From positions 11,633,381-11,697,380 of the forward strand of contig NC_049979.1 of the NCBI RefSeq assembly GCF_000003815.2: a stretch of DNA of 64,000 nucleotides, read 5' to 3'. Positions 21,965 through 34,240 of this stretch are shown piece by piece. The notes under the pieces are model-generated. The model was given only the letters and a program-made list of their open reading frames with translations, was not told the origin of the DNA and did no database searches. The DNA is from Branchiostoma floridae. Taxonomy: Eukaryota; Chordata; Leptocardii; Amphioxiformes; Branchiostomatidae. How positions within the stretch are numbered: position 1 is the stretch's first letter; the number at the start of each line of letters is the position of its first letter. A program made the position numbers and the translations under genes.

Positions 21965-22690
21965 CACCTGGAACAGCAGCTGTAATATAGGGGGCACCTG
22001 GAACAGCAGCTGTAATATAGGGGATGCCTGGAACAGCAGCTGTAATATAGGGGACACCTGGAACAGCAGCTGTAATATAGGGGACACCTGGAACAGCAGC
22101 TGTAATATAGGGGACACCTGGAACAGCAGCTGTAATATAGGGGGCACCTGGAACAGCAGCTATAATATAGGGGGCACCTGGAACAGTAGCTGTAATTTAG
22201 GGGACACCTGGAACAGCAGCTGTAATATAGGGGACACCTGGAACAGCAGCTGTAATATAGGGGACACCTGGAACAGCAGCTGTAATATAGGGGACACCTG
22301 GAACAGCAGCTGTAATATAGGGGACACCTGGAACAGCAGCTGTAATATAGGGGACACCTGGAACAGCAGCTGTAATATAGGGGGCACCTGGAACAGCAGC
22401 TGTAATATAGGGGACACCTGGAACAGCAGCTGTAATATAGGGGACAGCTGGAACAGCAGCTGTAATATAGGGGACAGCTGGAACAGCAGCTGTAATATAG
22501 GGGGCACCTGGAACAGCAGCTGTAATATAGGGGGCACCTGGAACAACAGCTATAATATAGGGGGCACCTGGAACAGTAGCTGTAATTTAGGGGACACCTG
22601 GAACAGCAGCTGTAATATAGGGGACACATGGAACAATAGCTGTTATATAGGGGACACCTAGAACAACAGCTGTAAACTGATATAGGGGAC
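21950..22690 (+). repeat. 30-bp minisatellite starting at the FIBP stop codon
   Basis: About 24 copies of CACCTGGAACAGCAGCTGTA plus ATATAGGGGA, with a strict 30-bp period. It begins immediately after the stop TGA at 21962-21964, whose context CTGTATCACAGCTGACACCTGG overlaps the unit. Copies differ by few substitutions, so the array is young. It is probably transcribed in the 3' UTR. Confidence 0.95.
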
Positions 22691-23700
22691 ATTGAACATC
22701 AGCTATGCCACAGCTGACATGGCTGCAGTACCACACCTGACAACTGGAAGTGCAGCTGTATCGCAGCTGGAACAGCAGCTATGATGCAGCTGAGTACATT
22801 TTGAGCAGCAGCTGTATCACAGCTGCAGGCAGTACCACACCTGATATCTGGAAAGTGCATCTGTATCACAGCTGTGCCTAGAAGAGCTAATGTGTTATAG
22901 GGGACACATGACATTGAAGCTATAATGTAGGTGATAGCTGGTACCTGTAACAGTTGCTGTGCTTTACCTGATAACTGGGACTACAGTTGTACGAAACCTG
23001 TGACCATGAATAGCAGCCGTTTCGCAGCTGAGACCAGAAACAAAATCGTAGCTGGAACAGCAGCTGTAATGTAGGGAACACTTTGAACTGAAGCTATGCC
23101 ACAACTGATGCCAGGAATAACAGCTGTTGTACAGCATGGAACCTGGATGAGAAGATATATCACAGCTGACACCTGGGATAGTAGGTGTGGTGCAGCTGAC
23201 ACATGGAATAGCAGTTTTGTACAGTTGGAACTCTACCTACGAATAGCTGGAACTGCAGATGTAGTGTAGGCAACACTTAGAATAGCAGCTGTATAGCAGC
23301 TAAACAAGGAACAGCAGTTGTATCTCAGCTGGCACCTGGAATGGCAGCTGAATTTTAGCTGGAGCCATGAACAGCAGCTGTAATACAGCAGACACTTGAA
23401 ACAGCAACTGTATTACAGCTAACACCTGAAATAGCAGCTGTATCACAACTGACAATTGGACACCAACTGTATTATAGCAGGCACCTGGAATAGCAGCTTA
23501 TCACAACTGACAAATAGTTCTAACAGCAGCTACATTGCAGCTGTCACCTGCAGTTGCAGCTGTATTACAGCTGACAACTAGAACAGCAGCTGTAATACAA
23601 GAAACATTTGGAATGGTCTATCATAGATGCACCTTAGCTGTAACTGAATTATGGAACAGCAGATATGTCATTGTTGACACCCAGAACAGCAGCTGTCATA
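22690..23700 (+). repeat. Older degenerate part of the same satellite
   Basis: Diverged units continue for a further kilobase, with words such as GCAGCTGTATCACAGCTGAC, ACCTGGAATAGCAGCTG and AACAGCAGCTGTAATACA. Several keep TGTATCACAGCTG, the exact sequence of the FIBP terminal codons. Confidence 0.8.
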
Positions 23701-24255
23701 TAGCTATCATCTAGAACTGAAATACCACACATGTACATGGAGAGAAGGCACTTGTGTTTCATCCCCTGCTTCACCTTTTGTAAATACTGTATCATCTGTC
23801 CCAGTACATAGAGCAGTGTGTAAACAAGTGTGAGCTGTAGGTTTGGTCCCATCCTTTACTCCTATCAGTTGTGTTATCATGTTTCTTGTGTGAATAACAG
23901 ATTGTACATACTGTGACTAGTACAGACGCCCAACTATAGGTAGCATTATGTGGGATGAACATTCCATTTACAGTTCTTGTTGCAAGAACGAAGAAACTGT
24001 TACAATTCAGAGATGTTTCAGCATTTTATCTTGTGATGTTGTGTCAGTCAATTGTCATGATTATTTACCATTGAGTTTTTTGATATCGTAATGTTTCCTA
24101 TGGGTACAGGGATGTGTTGTGGTGATTTGATATGGTTTTATGGTGACCTTTTCATCACCACAAATATGCTTGTTCCGTCTTCTGCCTGCCTAACCCCTTG
24201 TTTCAAGAAACTGCACACAACTACCGTGAACGGTTCGTTTTCTCCCTAACGGGAA

Positions 24256-24261
24256 AATAAA
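24256..24261 (+). terminator. Candidate polyadenylation signal of FIBP
   Basis: AATAAA about 2.3 kb after the stop, in the context GGGAAAATAAAGCTCTGAAT, typical of a transcript end. If used, the whole satellite lies in the 3' UTR. Confidence 0.55.
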
Positions 24262-24751
24262 GCTCTGAATCTTGAAGGTATTTCCAGTGTTGGCGAGCGC
24301 TGGAGAATTGAAAGGAAGGTTAACCAAGTCATCCCTTCTTACGATTGGTTGCTGCTGAATTTACAGTCTGCAATGGTACTGTAAATGTCTTTGGTGATTT
24401 GATTTGTTGGTAAAGGATTCTACAGGTGAATTCAGAAACCTGATCAAAATAAACAAGTTGCCTGTAAAAACACTGGCATTTGTGGGCAGTCAGGTAGAAC
24501 TGTAACCTTGGACATCTGACGTCAGGGGTCAGCAGTGCCATGTCTGTAATTATCCTCTGGGTGAAATGCACGGCGATACATATGTCACTATAATCCTGGA
24601 AAAATGCCTCAAAGGAAAGGGTGGCTCCTGTTCAAAAACTTCTTGCATGGGTGTATATCGCAATTGGTAAGCCCAATGCACTGGAATGAGGCCCAAAACA
24701 GCATCAGACTGGTTCTACCAGTTTGTGGGTGACAGCTGAACTCTTAGCAAG

Positions 24752-27700
24752 ATGGCTGCAATAAGGAAATCAGCTGATCTAAAGACGTGTGAGACAAACG
24801 AAACAAGAGAAAAGTGAGTATACTATCACGTACGTTACAAAAATGTACTACGTTTTAAGAGGGTCTGCATACCATTTTCCATGTGGCATGTCCTTAGCCA
24901 TACGTGTCATCGTGCATATTTGCCTGCTTGGTCCAGAGTATACATTATGTTTCAACGACGCCCTTTCCTATTAGGCCTTCACACTGAAATCGAATTAGCA
25001 GGAATCAAGCAGAACCAGGCGTAACTGAGAAAGAGAAGAACACTGATAGGTAAAAAAATGTACAAAGGACGGAAAATTAATTTCATACTTGTGGTATTTG
25101 GAAGTTACGTATAGGTATACATTGTTGAATATGACTTATGCAAATGAGGACTTAAGTAGACTGTGGTACCATTGACCTGCAAGTTAACATACAGTTTATC
25201 TTTGAACTTAATCTATCCAAGGAATTTTATATAATCTATCACACCGCATTGCAGCTTTAAAAAACTGAATTGCACCGGCGTATACACATGACTGTCATTT
25301 CCAGAACATTAAAAAAAAACTTTTAAAATCGACACGATAGTTAACGTTACACAGTTGAAAAACTAATGATAATTCAAAATCAACGAGTACACGTGATTAC
25401 ATTTAACTTCTCTTTTTCCACACAGTTTGGTTGACAGAAGGTCTCTACTCGCCAGTCATACAAGTCAGTCCATCAACAGTGAAGTCAATCTAAGCTGGCT
25501 CTGGCCAGTTCAGCTGGCAGGTTCCCCTGCTGTCAGGGACGTTTTTCAACAAGAAGCCACACAAGGGAGTTTGCCGGCCCGACACAGCACCGTTTCGTTC
25601 CTAGGAGACGCCAGAGCTGGTAAGACAAGTCTGGAAAAACACCTGCTCGATAAGTCCTTTGATTCTGCTGAAGTAGCGACTAAAGGACTTGAGTTCGATT
25701 TGGTACAAACAGATGTAACGGAAGTGGGTGAAGGGTGGAAAACAGTTCACGAAGGGCCCTACAGCAGATATGACACTGGACGCGCACAGTATGTTGCCAA
25801 AGAAATTTTGAGAGAGGCTGAGCTAGTGGGCAATCCATATCCAACACCAGCCGTGACGGCGTTGTTGAACTACGCACTAACACTTGCCGTAATTGCCATG
25901 ATTACGGGGTCAGTAGGTTTTCAGCTGGGGTTTGGTGTTGTTCTTTTATTAACAACCGGGATTTTCAAGCTGTTCGGTCAGAGCTACAATGTAGCTAGGG
26001 AATACGGTGTCAATGTAACTATAGCACACGTCTCAATCAACTTCTTGCTAAGTGTCTTTCGAGATATCTTCTCTGTATTTGGAAGCAAACAGTCGACTGG
26101 GTTCCCCTTCCTCCAATACGTTATGTTTGTTCCAACTATAGTCTTAATCGCGTTTGTTGTCTCGGCGCCATTTTCTGTTGGCGGCAGACCCGGCATAGCC
26201 CTGGCCTTTTGCCTAATGCGCGCACCTTCTCAGCTATCTTTTCAGGACTTAGCTTCAGGTCTTCACTTAATCGTTAGTGGATCAGAGTGTCTTTTAGCTG
26301 CCGCCAATCTAGGTGGCATCGTAGCATCGTCTAGAGGGTGTTTGATGCCAGTATCACTGGTGTTGCTACTGATAGCTGTTGCTCAGGGCGGCGCCAGTGA
26401 GATGCTGGGGTACCTGCTGATTTTGGTTGGTGGCTTTGTATCAGGGGCAACAGGTTATATGACCTATCACAACATACGAAGACTTTGCAGTTCCTTTCGA
26501 CGTGGCCTGCAATTACAAATCTTCATGGGTCCAATAGGGTTTGTCTATGGCATTGGATTATGTTGGCTATTCGGCTGGCAGATGGATTTGCCATCAACGT
26601 GGAAAGATGCTTATTATATAGTGCCGAACTTAGTGGCCATTTTCCTCATTGTACAAGTAGAAAAGCAGAGAGTGTATTGGGCATCTCAGGAACTTAGAAG
26701 CTATCCTGTCCTTCTTGTTAGTAGGAGCGTCAAAACCTTTAAGGACGTAAAAGATTTTCCTCTCAAGTTTACTCTGATTGACTTTGCTGGAGATACTGTC
26801 TATCACTGCACACACCACCTGTTTCTATCAAATCTAGCAATTCACCTGATTGTCTTTAACATGGAAAGATTAGAACAACAGCCAGGTTATATCAGACGTA
26901 TTTGCTACTGGGTTCAGTCAGCTATCGTCCACGTGCAAAATCCCAGTCCTCATATTTTCATTGTTGGAACACACTCGAGCAGTCTGTCGGTAGAGAGGAG
27001 AACGTTTCTATCCCGTAAGGTAAGCAAGGCATTGCTGAGCAATAACAAGTTTACTCAGTCTATTGTGGGAAAACCAGGTATCAAGAAGGATATTGTGTTT
27101 TGCGTTGAAAACTCCATACCTCTTCATCAAGATGACCAAGCCCGTCTCCTTCGAAAAACCATCATGGAAGTCGTCGCTTCGTCCTTCCAATCCAAGAGGC
27201 GCATCCCTATCAAGTGGCTCAAAGTCAGTGACTTCATCAACAAGTACAAATCCAGTTCCACAGACACGTGTATCCTGGACAAACGTACCTTGTCTGACAA
27301 GCTGCGAAATGAAGGTGTTGTTGAGGTAGAAGATGAGACAGAAGAGTTTGAGGAGATGCTAAAGTTTTACGACAAAATTGGAGAAGTCAAGGTTATGGGT
27401 GATGTTGTAGTCTTGAATCTAAAAGCTTTGGTGCAGCTTGTCATAGAGCTTGTGGAGCTTGACTGTGATGATCATGAGCTTGGAATCGTTCACGTCAGTA
27501 CTTTGCGCAAAGTATGGGATTTTTTGACAGTGGAGAATTCCATTTCCACCATCGCACTGTTCGAGAGATATGACATTCTCTGCCCGATCTCAAAAGAGCA
27601 GTATCTTGTGCCGTTGCTTCTGGAGACAATTGAGGAGACCAACGCCGAGAAAAGTAAGCAAAAGAAAACGGATCATGGGGCTTCGGCATTCTGGGACGCT

Positions 27701-28913
27701 ACGGGATCTGACACTGTCCTCTACTTCAAGTTCTACAAGTTCTATCCAGAAGCCATCTTTCTCCGCCTGCTTGCCCGATGTTTGTCAATATCACAGAAAA
27801 CCCACGATCAAGGTCGTGGTCTTGACCGAGATGTCTACAGAAATGTGGGCAGATTCTACCAGGGACATGAGTTCTACTACAAAGTGGAGCTTGTATGTCA
27901 ATCTGTGGAGCAGAACATGATCCAGGTCATTGTCAAGTGTGCTCCAGACAGAAGTCCTCATTCTCTACTGTCCAGACTTCACAAGGACTTACAGCAGATC
28001 CGAGACAGGGACTTCCCTTACCTGAACTACACAGTGGGACTCCCATGTCCAGCATGCAGTCCCGGCTGTAGCAGCGAAGGAGAGAGTGAGGTCGCCCCTC
28101 CACACATCCTGAGGATAGCAGGACATGACGAAGAGCTCCCACGACCCGGAGAGAAAGTAACTCTGATGTGCCGAGGAAAAGCCTTTGAGGTGGACCTGGG
28201 GGAACACGTGAGTACCTAGCGCCTTGTTCCGTTATGATAGAATCGAAAAGTCTTAATTTGGGGAGATGCGTGGGCTTCAAACATGACAAATTGTGGAGAA
28301 AAGTCAAAAGAAGACCATTTGTATTTCAAACCACGAATGAGGTGGAATAACCTGCCAAGCAACATTTCCTTCCAACAGCAACCGGCACTGGATGCTGTCC
28401 AACCAATGAAGACTGGAGAAAGCAGCAGAACGTCTGAACAGAAAGGTATGTTGCTATTTTCCACTTCTGCAATTTTGCTTAGTTTGCTACCAGAATTGCA
28501 AATCAACTAGGCTATCTACAGATTTGAGAGAGGGACATATTTGACATCACAGTATGTCTTCTCAAGATGAATGTTAACGTTAGAAAACAAACAAGTTGTT
28601 GTTCCCCTACGCAGGTGGCGTTGGTCTCGTGGACTCCACGACCATCCGACACCTGTCCATTCTCCTGGACCCGCCCGCACCCATCTTTGGGAACAACTGG
28701 AGGGCGCTGGCTGACGAACTGGGGCTGTGCTTCCAGGACATTTGCTACATCGAGGCAAAGCACAACCCTACAGAGATGGTTCTAGACATGTATAGTAAGA
28801 ATACACCAACAGCTAACACGAACCAAATCCACAGGGCTTTGTTAGACATAGACAGACCGGATGCCGCAGAAATTACCCAACCTACCTCTGTCCAATCGCC
28901 AGCAACACAATGA
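24752..28913 (+). CDS. Roco-type GTPase with membrane block inside the G domain and C-terminal death domain
   Basis: Four exons give 1069 aa: 24752-24813, 25426-28207, 28379-28445 and 28615-28913, all GT-AG. A short first exon (MAAIRKSADLKTC) joins a 2.8-kb exon. The P-loop GDARAGKTS is at about residues 81-89, followed by a switch-I-like KGLEF. The expected G3 appears only at about 473 as LIDFAGDTVYHCTHHLFLSN, then IVGTHSS at about 533-539, in Roc style. Between them, residues 165-430 form six to eight hydrophobic segments (for example ALTLAVIAMITGSVGF, VPTIVLIAFVVSAPF, LVLLLIAVAQ, YLLILVGGFVSGA, IVPNLVAIFLIVQV). A COR-like region follows (VWDFLTVENSISTIALFERY), then a GLPCPACSPGC cysteine motif, and a death domain from the last exon (LSILLDPPAPIFGNNWRALA, DELGLCFQDICYIE). 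The order resembles the C-terminal half of DAPK1. Roc-COR and death calls are by eye; the role as membrane-bound innate or cell-death signalling is inferred. Confidence 0.85.
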
Positions 28914-29640
28914 GCAGACTGTAAATCAAAATATTGTAGTGTAGATGTGGGTCTTTGTGTGTATTTGTAGGTCAATCTGTCTGTAAACAGCATACCTCGA
29001 GACGTCGTGGATGGATATATATGATCTATGTTTGCAAAATGAAGAAACGATTAGATTTTTGCCCCTCTTGTGGCTTTCCATGGTACTGCAACAGGATTTC
29101 CGGGTAGATGTTTCGTGTTCAGGACATGACTTTTTGGTGGTAGATAGCTAGGTAAAAGACATATGCTTGAGCCCTCTAACAACTTTCTTTTGAATTACAG
29201 CGGCACTTCAATTGCACTGAGACTTTTTCAGTCAGAGATGAATGAGTTTTCAAGGTTTTTTACATGTAGGTACCTTGACGGGATCAATGCTATGGTATAA
29301 CAAATGTGCAAGTTAGGGCTTATGAGGCATAATTCAGTATAGGCCTTGTGTTGTATAAGTCAGACGAACTAGATATGGCACATCTATCCTGGCCTGGATC
29401 GTCAGACAGGATTAACTTAATCTCCAAACAGATGTTGGGGTGAAAGATTGTCATATTTTCTGACTGCTTTGCTGCTCTGACCGCTAACAATGCATCTCAT
29501 GCATGTTTGAGTGCGTAACTGTTAGAGAAGCCTGATAGTGAGAACAAATTACTACATTGTGCCCAAATATCTGCTTGGAGATATTATTATCAGTCAAACA
29601 GCTGCCGAGTGGCTTCTGTCTGTTCTTTGCTTATGAAACA
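28914..29640. other. 3' flank of the Roco gene with a diverged MITE
   Basis: No coding exon is recognised. A diverged copy of the TAATCTCC MITE family lies at about 29411-29586, with ends TTAATCTCCAAACAGAT and ATCTGCTTGGAGATA; no target duplication is evident. Confidence 0.5.
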
Positions 29641-29649
29641 CAGCAATAA

Positions 29650-30550
29650 CAAAACTCCGAAAGGGAGACTTCTCCCAGGACAAATGGAATGATTGTGATT
29701 TTGCTACATGTGACCAGTGCTACATCGTACATACTTTTAGGGAGGATATATTAGAGTCATTGACCGACTATAACCGGACAAGCTTGATTGAACTTTTTCG
29801 AGATGCCGAACTGTGGAAACTTCCATGACATGTCAGACACTGACCGACGGTAACCGGACAAGTTTCAGATTAGTCGACCGGCGTGACAGAACCACCCAAC
29901 ATTGAACAAAGCTGTGGATACCTGTAGGCGGTACCTGCTTAACGAAGTGTGTAATGCCGACCTATCAGACGAACACCGTGCATTTTAAACAGTAAACCGC
30001 AAACCGCAGTGAAACGCAAACCGAGAACAACTCCAGCCGAATTCAACATACATTCCACCACATCATGGCATTATGAGAGTGAAATTCGAAGTGATGTCGT
30101 ATACGACAAATATTATCCGAAGAACATTCAACAATTCTATACATTCTTTTTTATATGTCCATATTTCGTCCCATTTCGTACTTAGCACTTTGTAACAAGA
30201 TATTGATCTACAACGGCACTTTATGAAATGTAACTCTACCTGAATCGATTATGATACCCGCCAGATACTTAAACTCAATAATCTGGTGACACGTTACTCA
30301 AAGAAGCCAGCAAATTTAGAGGGATCAGACCAAATATGACACTTCAAAGTGTTGTGCTTTATTCTAAAGTTCAGCCACACGTTCAAGTCATCAGGTAATT
30401 ACCGCTGGGTTCGTTGACCGGGCGCGATAAGAGGGGTTGGACAGAGCGTCACATAATTTGGGGCATATTTATAGATCATGATTACACACAATGATCTCAT
30501 CCATTGTACAAAAATATCTGAATATGACGAAATATAAGAATCTCCACCTT
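29650..30550 (+). promoter_or_regulatory. Upstream block of proline-rich gene unit 1
   Basis: This block recurs upstream of the other two units (32730-33620 and 35620-37100). Its most conserved word is TTGACCGAC(n)(n)TAACCGGACAA, seen twice here (near 29759 and 29841), followed by GTCGACCGGCGTGACAGA and GAACAAAGCTGTGGATACC. Closer to the gene, GGTTGGACAGAGCGTCACA and ATGATCTCAT are shared by all three. Conservation between copies reflects duplication, so regulatory function is inferred. Confidence 0.55.
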
Positions 30551-30559
30551 CATGAAGAG

Positions 30560-30567
30560 TATAAAAG
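30560..30567 (+). promoter_or_regulatory. TATA box of proline-rich gene 1
   Basis: TATAAAAG in GAAGAGTATAAAAGAGCC, the same position as in unit 3. A non-coding first exon runs from about 30590 to a GTATGC donor after 30775; the acceptor is TTTTTTCAG at 31056. Confidence 0.75.
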
Positions 30568-31063
30568 AGCCAACCCGAAGACACATTTCTCAGAGGAGCG
30601 GTCACAAAGTGACAAGCAGCCACTGCAATCAGCTTTGACATCGCCAAGTTTACCGGCCTCAGAGGCTCAGTGCTTCCGCACAGGACCTGATACAACCGAC
30701 TAACAAACTACACTTCGCCAGAAGTTGGTCGACTGAGACTCCCCAAACAATAGTCAAACGGACAGCAAATAAAGGTATGCCGGAAAGTAACTTTGGAAGT
30801 CTTACTGAAACATCATGCTCTTGCATTACTCTGAAAAATGCTGGTGCTTTACATTACATTACAAATGTTGTAAAGCTCATTGTAGAGAGTGGGACACATT
30901 ACAAATTTAATCGGTGACACTATCGTCAGCAAGGTGGGTGAATAATCTAGTCCCTGAAATTGAACACCCGGTGAAGTCTGTACCACTAGTACATGTCTAT
31001 CTCAAAACATGAAGTTTAATCTCTGGAAGGTAACATGGAAACATCCCTTTTTTCAGTTACAAG

Positions 31064-31546
31064 ATGTCAATGCAACAAGCCAGCCCCCGCCAATCGGCTC
31101 CTTCCCCGCGGCAACCGCCCGGCCCATACGTAACCTACCAGTCCGGTCGACAACACACAGCTTACCCGCCGACGGCTGGCACCCAAGGCGGCGGGGCCTC
31201 CAGCAGCAGCGGATTCAGCACTTCCAGCCCCGGACAACCGGCTCCCTACCCGAAGCAACAACCCGGGCCGTATACGGTCTACCAGCCCAGCGGACAACAT
31301 CCAGCTTATCCTCCAACGACTGGCCCCCAGAACAGCAAGGGATCCAGTGGCAGCGGATTCAACACAGTAGCCGTGCCAGTCGGACCGGGGGTGACTCCGG
31401 GACCCTGCGTGGAGGAGCAGCGTCAGAGCAAATGTACTGGAACTCGCTGCGCCATCGCAGTAGTCGTGGGTATCTGTGTGGCGGCGGCGTGTTCCATACC
31501 TGCTATAATAAGAGCTGTCAATGCGGCAAATGCCCTTGGCTGGTAA
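31064..31546 (+). CDS. Proline-rich tail-anchored membrane protein, copy 1
   Basis: A single coding exon encodes 160 aa, with the ATG seven bases after the acceptor of a 5' UTR intron. No family is recognised. The N-terminal 100 residues are rich in Pro, Gln, Gly, Ser and Tyr and contain a duplicated segment of about 45 aa: PRQPPGPYVTYQSGRQHTAY at about 15-34 and PKQQPGPYTVYQPSGQHPAY at about 63-82. A Cys-containing linker leads to a C-terminal hydrophobic segment, CAIAVVVGICVAAACSIPAI, at about 129-148, with only a short tail. There is no signal peptide, so a cytosolic N-terminus and tail anchor are inferred. The stop lies inside GGTAAGT, which looks like a donor, so an alternative spliced C-terminus is possible. 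Paralogue of the gene at 37829; the copy at 34241 is broken. Confidence 0.8.
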   Translation: MSMQQASPRQSAPSPRQPPGPYVTYQSGRQHTAYPPTAGTQGGGASSSSGFSTSSPGQPAPYPKQQPGPYTVYQPSGQHPAYPPTTGPQNSKGSSGSGFNTVAVPVGPGVTPGPCVEEQRQSKCTGTRCAIAVVVGICVAAACSIPAIIRAVNAANALGW

Positions 31547-32263
31547 GTTTCTTGAGGTAAAACATCCTAACACGAACTGCTGCCATGCTGAATGTAGCTT
31601 ATTCGAAAAACGCACGAATCAGTGTTTATCGGATATAATAGTTATGTTACTAATTTTCTTAAGTCAGATTGCTCTTACGTATGAAATCAAGTCATTTCAA
31701 ATGGAAGACATCCATACCTTCACGCGTCCTTTATACTGCAAGATAAGGTATATATGTTATATATAAAAGTTAGAATTAGGACTACGAAATCGTGTAAATA
31801 TGCTGCTTTTAATGCCGTGTCGTAGACAGCTCTTCGTATTTATACAAAAATGGTTTTCTAAAGCTATCTATAATTTTTATGTTACCTTCACAGAAGGGAA
31901 CATGTCTGTTTTTGCTTTGTTTCTTCTTCTTCCTCTTCTTCTTCTTCTCCGCACAAATAAGGTCAACGACCAGACGGCTGTCACTATGGTAACCGGTAAA
32001 GTAGCAGGCAACATGTGGTGTTCGGTTACATAATGTAGCAAATGTCAGATCTAGAGGGGCTCGGGTCACTACATTTAGAAATGTGTTCAAATAAGAATGA
32101 ACAAAACAGTTGCCAGTGTTAGACTACAACATGTGAAGGTAACATTCTGTATTTGCTTGCAAATATTACCTTTCTAGTTAAAGAATGCTTCAGGATGGGT
32201 ATGGTAAAAATATCATGACTACGCACCACATCAAAGTTCTTCTGTACAAATATACAAGTGACA

Positions 32264-32269
32264 AATAAA
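32264..32269 (+). terminator. Polyadenylation signal of proline-rich gene 1
   Basis: AATAAA in a block (TTCTGTACAAATATACA...AATAAATAA) that recurs after gene 3 at 39084-39089, supporting a shared 3' UTR of about 0.7-0.9 kb. Confidence 0.6.
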
Positions 32270-32729
32270 TAATGCTGAAAATAATTTTTGTCCCATTACT
32301 TTCATTTCGTGACAATAGATACAGTATTTTGATAAGATACCTGTAAGTAAGTTCTGAAAATTCCAAGGATGTGAGAGGGAGATTGGCATGTACATGTTTT
32401 AATCCCCTGTATTTGTTTATATCAATCATAGTCAATCACACCCCTAGCTTTGAAAACTCTCTTCCTTCCCTTCATTTCTTCCTTGCTTTATGACAACAAA
32501 CTAGCTGTTCCTGACCTATTAAAAATTTGCGTCTAAGTTATTTTTCTAACCTTTGGAGTATTTCGGTAACTCATATAGTGATGTAGCATCCTTAACATGC
32601 AAACTGCATTGGGATGCATGATTTCGCAGACTAGCATCAATATTTGCCATTTTCCTCGTATCAAATCGGCTCAAACAAATCACAATTAAAATGGATTGTA
32701 CTAGCCTTTTTTCTTGTACCAAAGCTTTA

Positions 32730-34237
32730 GTTTTCAGTCTGCACTTGACCTGTCAAGCACGTATCGAAACTCCGAACGCACTCAGAACACAAATGATATG
32801 ATTGTGTTCTTTTCTCTATGGATCCGTATAACTAGTAGTACTTGGTCTTTGCCAATGATCTATATTGTGAGTACTTGTGAGTTATTGACCAACAGTAACC
32901 GGACAAGCTTATTTAAAGTCCAAGCATTAGGCAAGGCAGTGGAAACGTACATAAATTGTCAGCCACTGATCATGACTGACAGTAACCAGACAAGATTCAA
33001 ATTGGTCGATCGCCGTGACAGAGCCACCCAACAATTGAATAAAGCTGTGGATGCCTGCAGACGCTACCTGTGGTCCATGGGTTTAATGAAGTGTATAATG
33101 CCGACCTATCAGACGAACAACGTACGCTAGACAGTGGACCCATTCAAAGAAATGTAACGTCAACTGGGTTCACTACATTATGGCAGTGGAAGTTATGTCT
33201 TATAGGCCTAAGCTCAACACAAGAACAGTGAAATTCATTCTTATGTATCTATTTTCCTTCTTAATGTATTTTCTACGTCCATGTTTTGTTACCTTTTGTA
33301 TCCAGATCTGTAATAACAGCTCTAATATTATTTGAAGTACGTACATGTACCTGAAGCATATTTACCAACAGTATTCCCATTAGCTCATGTAGAATTGTTA
33401 CTTCAAAGTAGCGTGCTTCGGATTCAGAGTTCAGGTACACGCTTGTAACGTCACCACGTAATTACGGTTGGGTTCAACAGTTTTCTGGCTGAGTTCGTTG
33501 CCCGGACGCCAAGAGGGGTTGGGCAGAGCGTCACAACTTTGGGCTATTTTTTAGATTGTAATTATACACCATGATCTCATTCATCGGCCCAAAATATTTG
33601 AATACGACAAAAATAGAAATTTCTTACCCCAAGAGGAAAGAGCCAACCTGACTACACACTTCTCAGAGGACAGTCACAAAGCGACAAACAGCCGCTGCAA
33701 TCAGCCCTGACATCCCCGAGTTCACACTCTGTCCTTTTCCACACAGGACCTGACAGAAGGATTTGGTCGACTGAGACTCTTCGAATAAGCGTCAAACGAT
33801 CTACAGATAATCAAAAGGTATGCTAGAATGTAACTTTGCTATGTCAAGGAAATAGGCTGTATGCTGTATGGATACAGATACAGAAATCTTAGCATTGTAG
33901 TCAATGTCTACCGATGCAGTAGAAGCCGCTTAATTGCACACCCCATTTGCCAGCGTATTTCGAGTAATTATCCGCATGGTGCAATAATCCAGCTGAACTG
34001 CACCGGTTCGTGATATGGGGATTCCGTGCAATTAGCAGAAGTGTGCGGTAATCTGTTGTGCAATTAACTGGCTTCTACTGTATCAGGAATATGGCATTTT
34101 GATTTGTACAATATGTGACAAACCGCGACACAGGATTTTTATCATGGAAAACATTGCACGGCTAGTTTTAGTATTTTTAATCTTAAATCTTAATTATGTG
34201 AAAAAGTAATATGAATAACTACACTTTTTTTGGTTAG
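32730..34237 (+). repeat. Unit 2 upstream block, first exon and intron, without TATA box
   Basis: It aligns along its length with the upstream blocks of units 1 and 3. The conserved TAACCGGACAAG word occurs at about 32891 and TAACCAGACAAG at about 32977. Where the others have TATAAAAGAGCC this copy reads AAGAGGAAAGAGCC (about 33631-33644). The first-exon donor (GGTATGC after 33817) and the acceptor (GGTTAG before 34238) remain. Confidence 0.75.
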
Positions 34238-34240
34238 AAG

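Noticed and set aside
21955-22692. Minus-strand open frame of 245 codons rich in Cys and Ser
   Set aside because: It is the reverse frame of a 30-bp minisatellite; the period keeps it open and there is no independent coding evidence.
32714-33130. Open frame of 138 codons upstream of the broken proline-rich copy
   Set aside because: Equivalent blocks upstream of genes 1 and 3 align at the DNA level but do not keep the frame, so it is probably non-coding upstream sequence.
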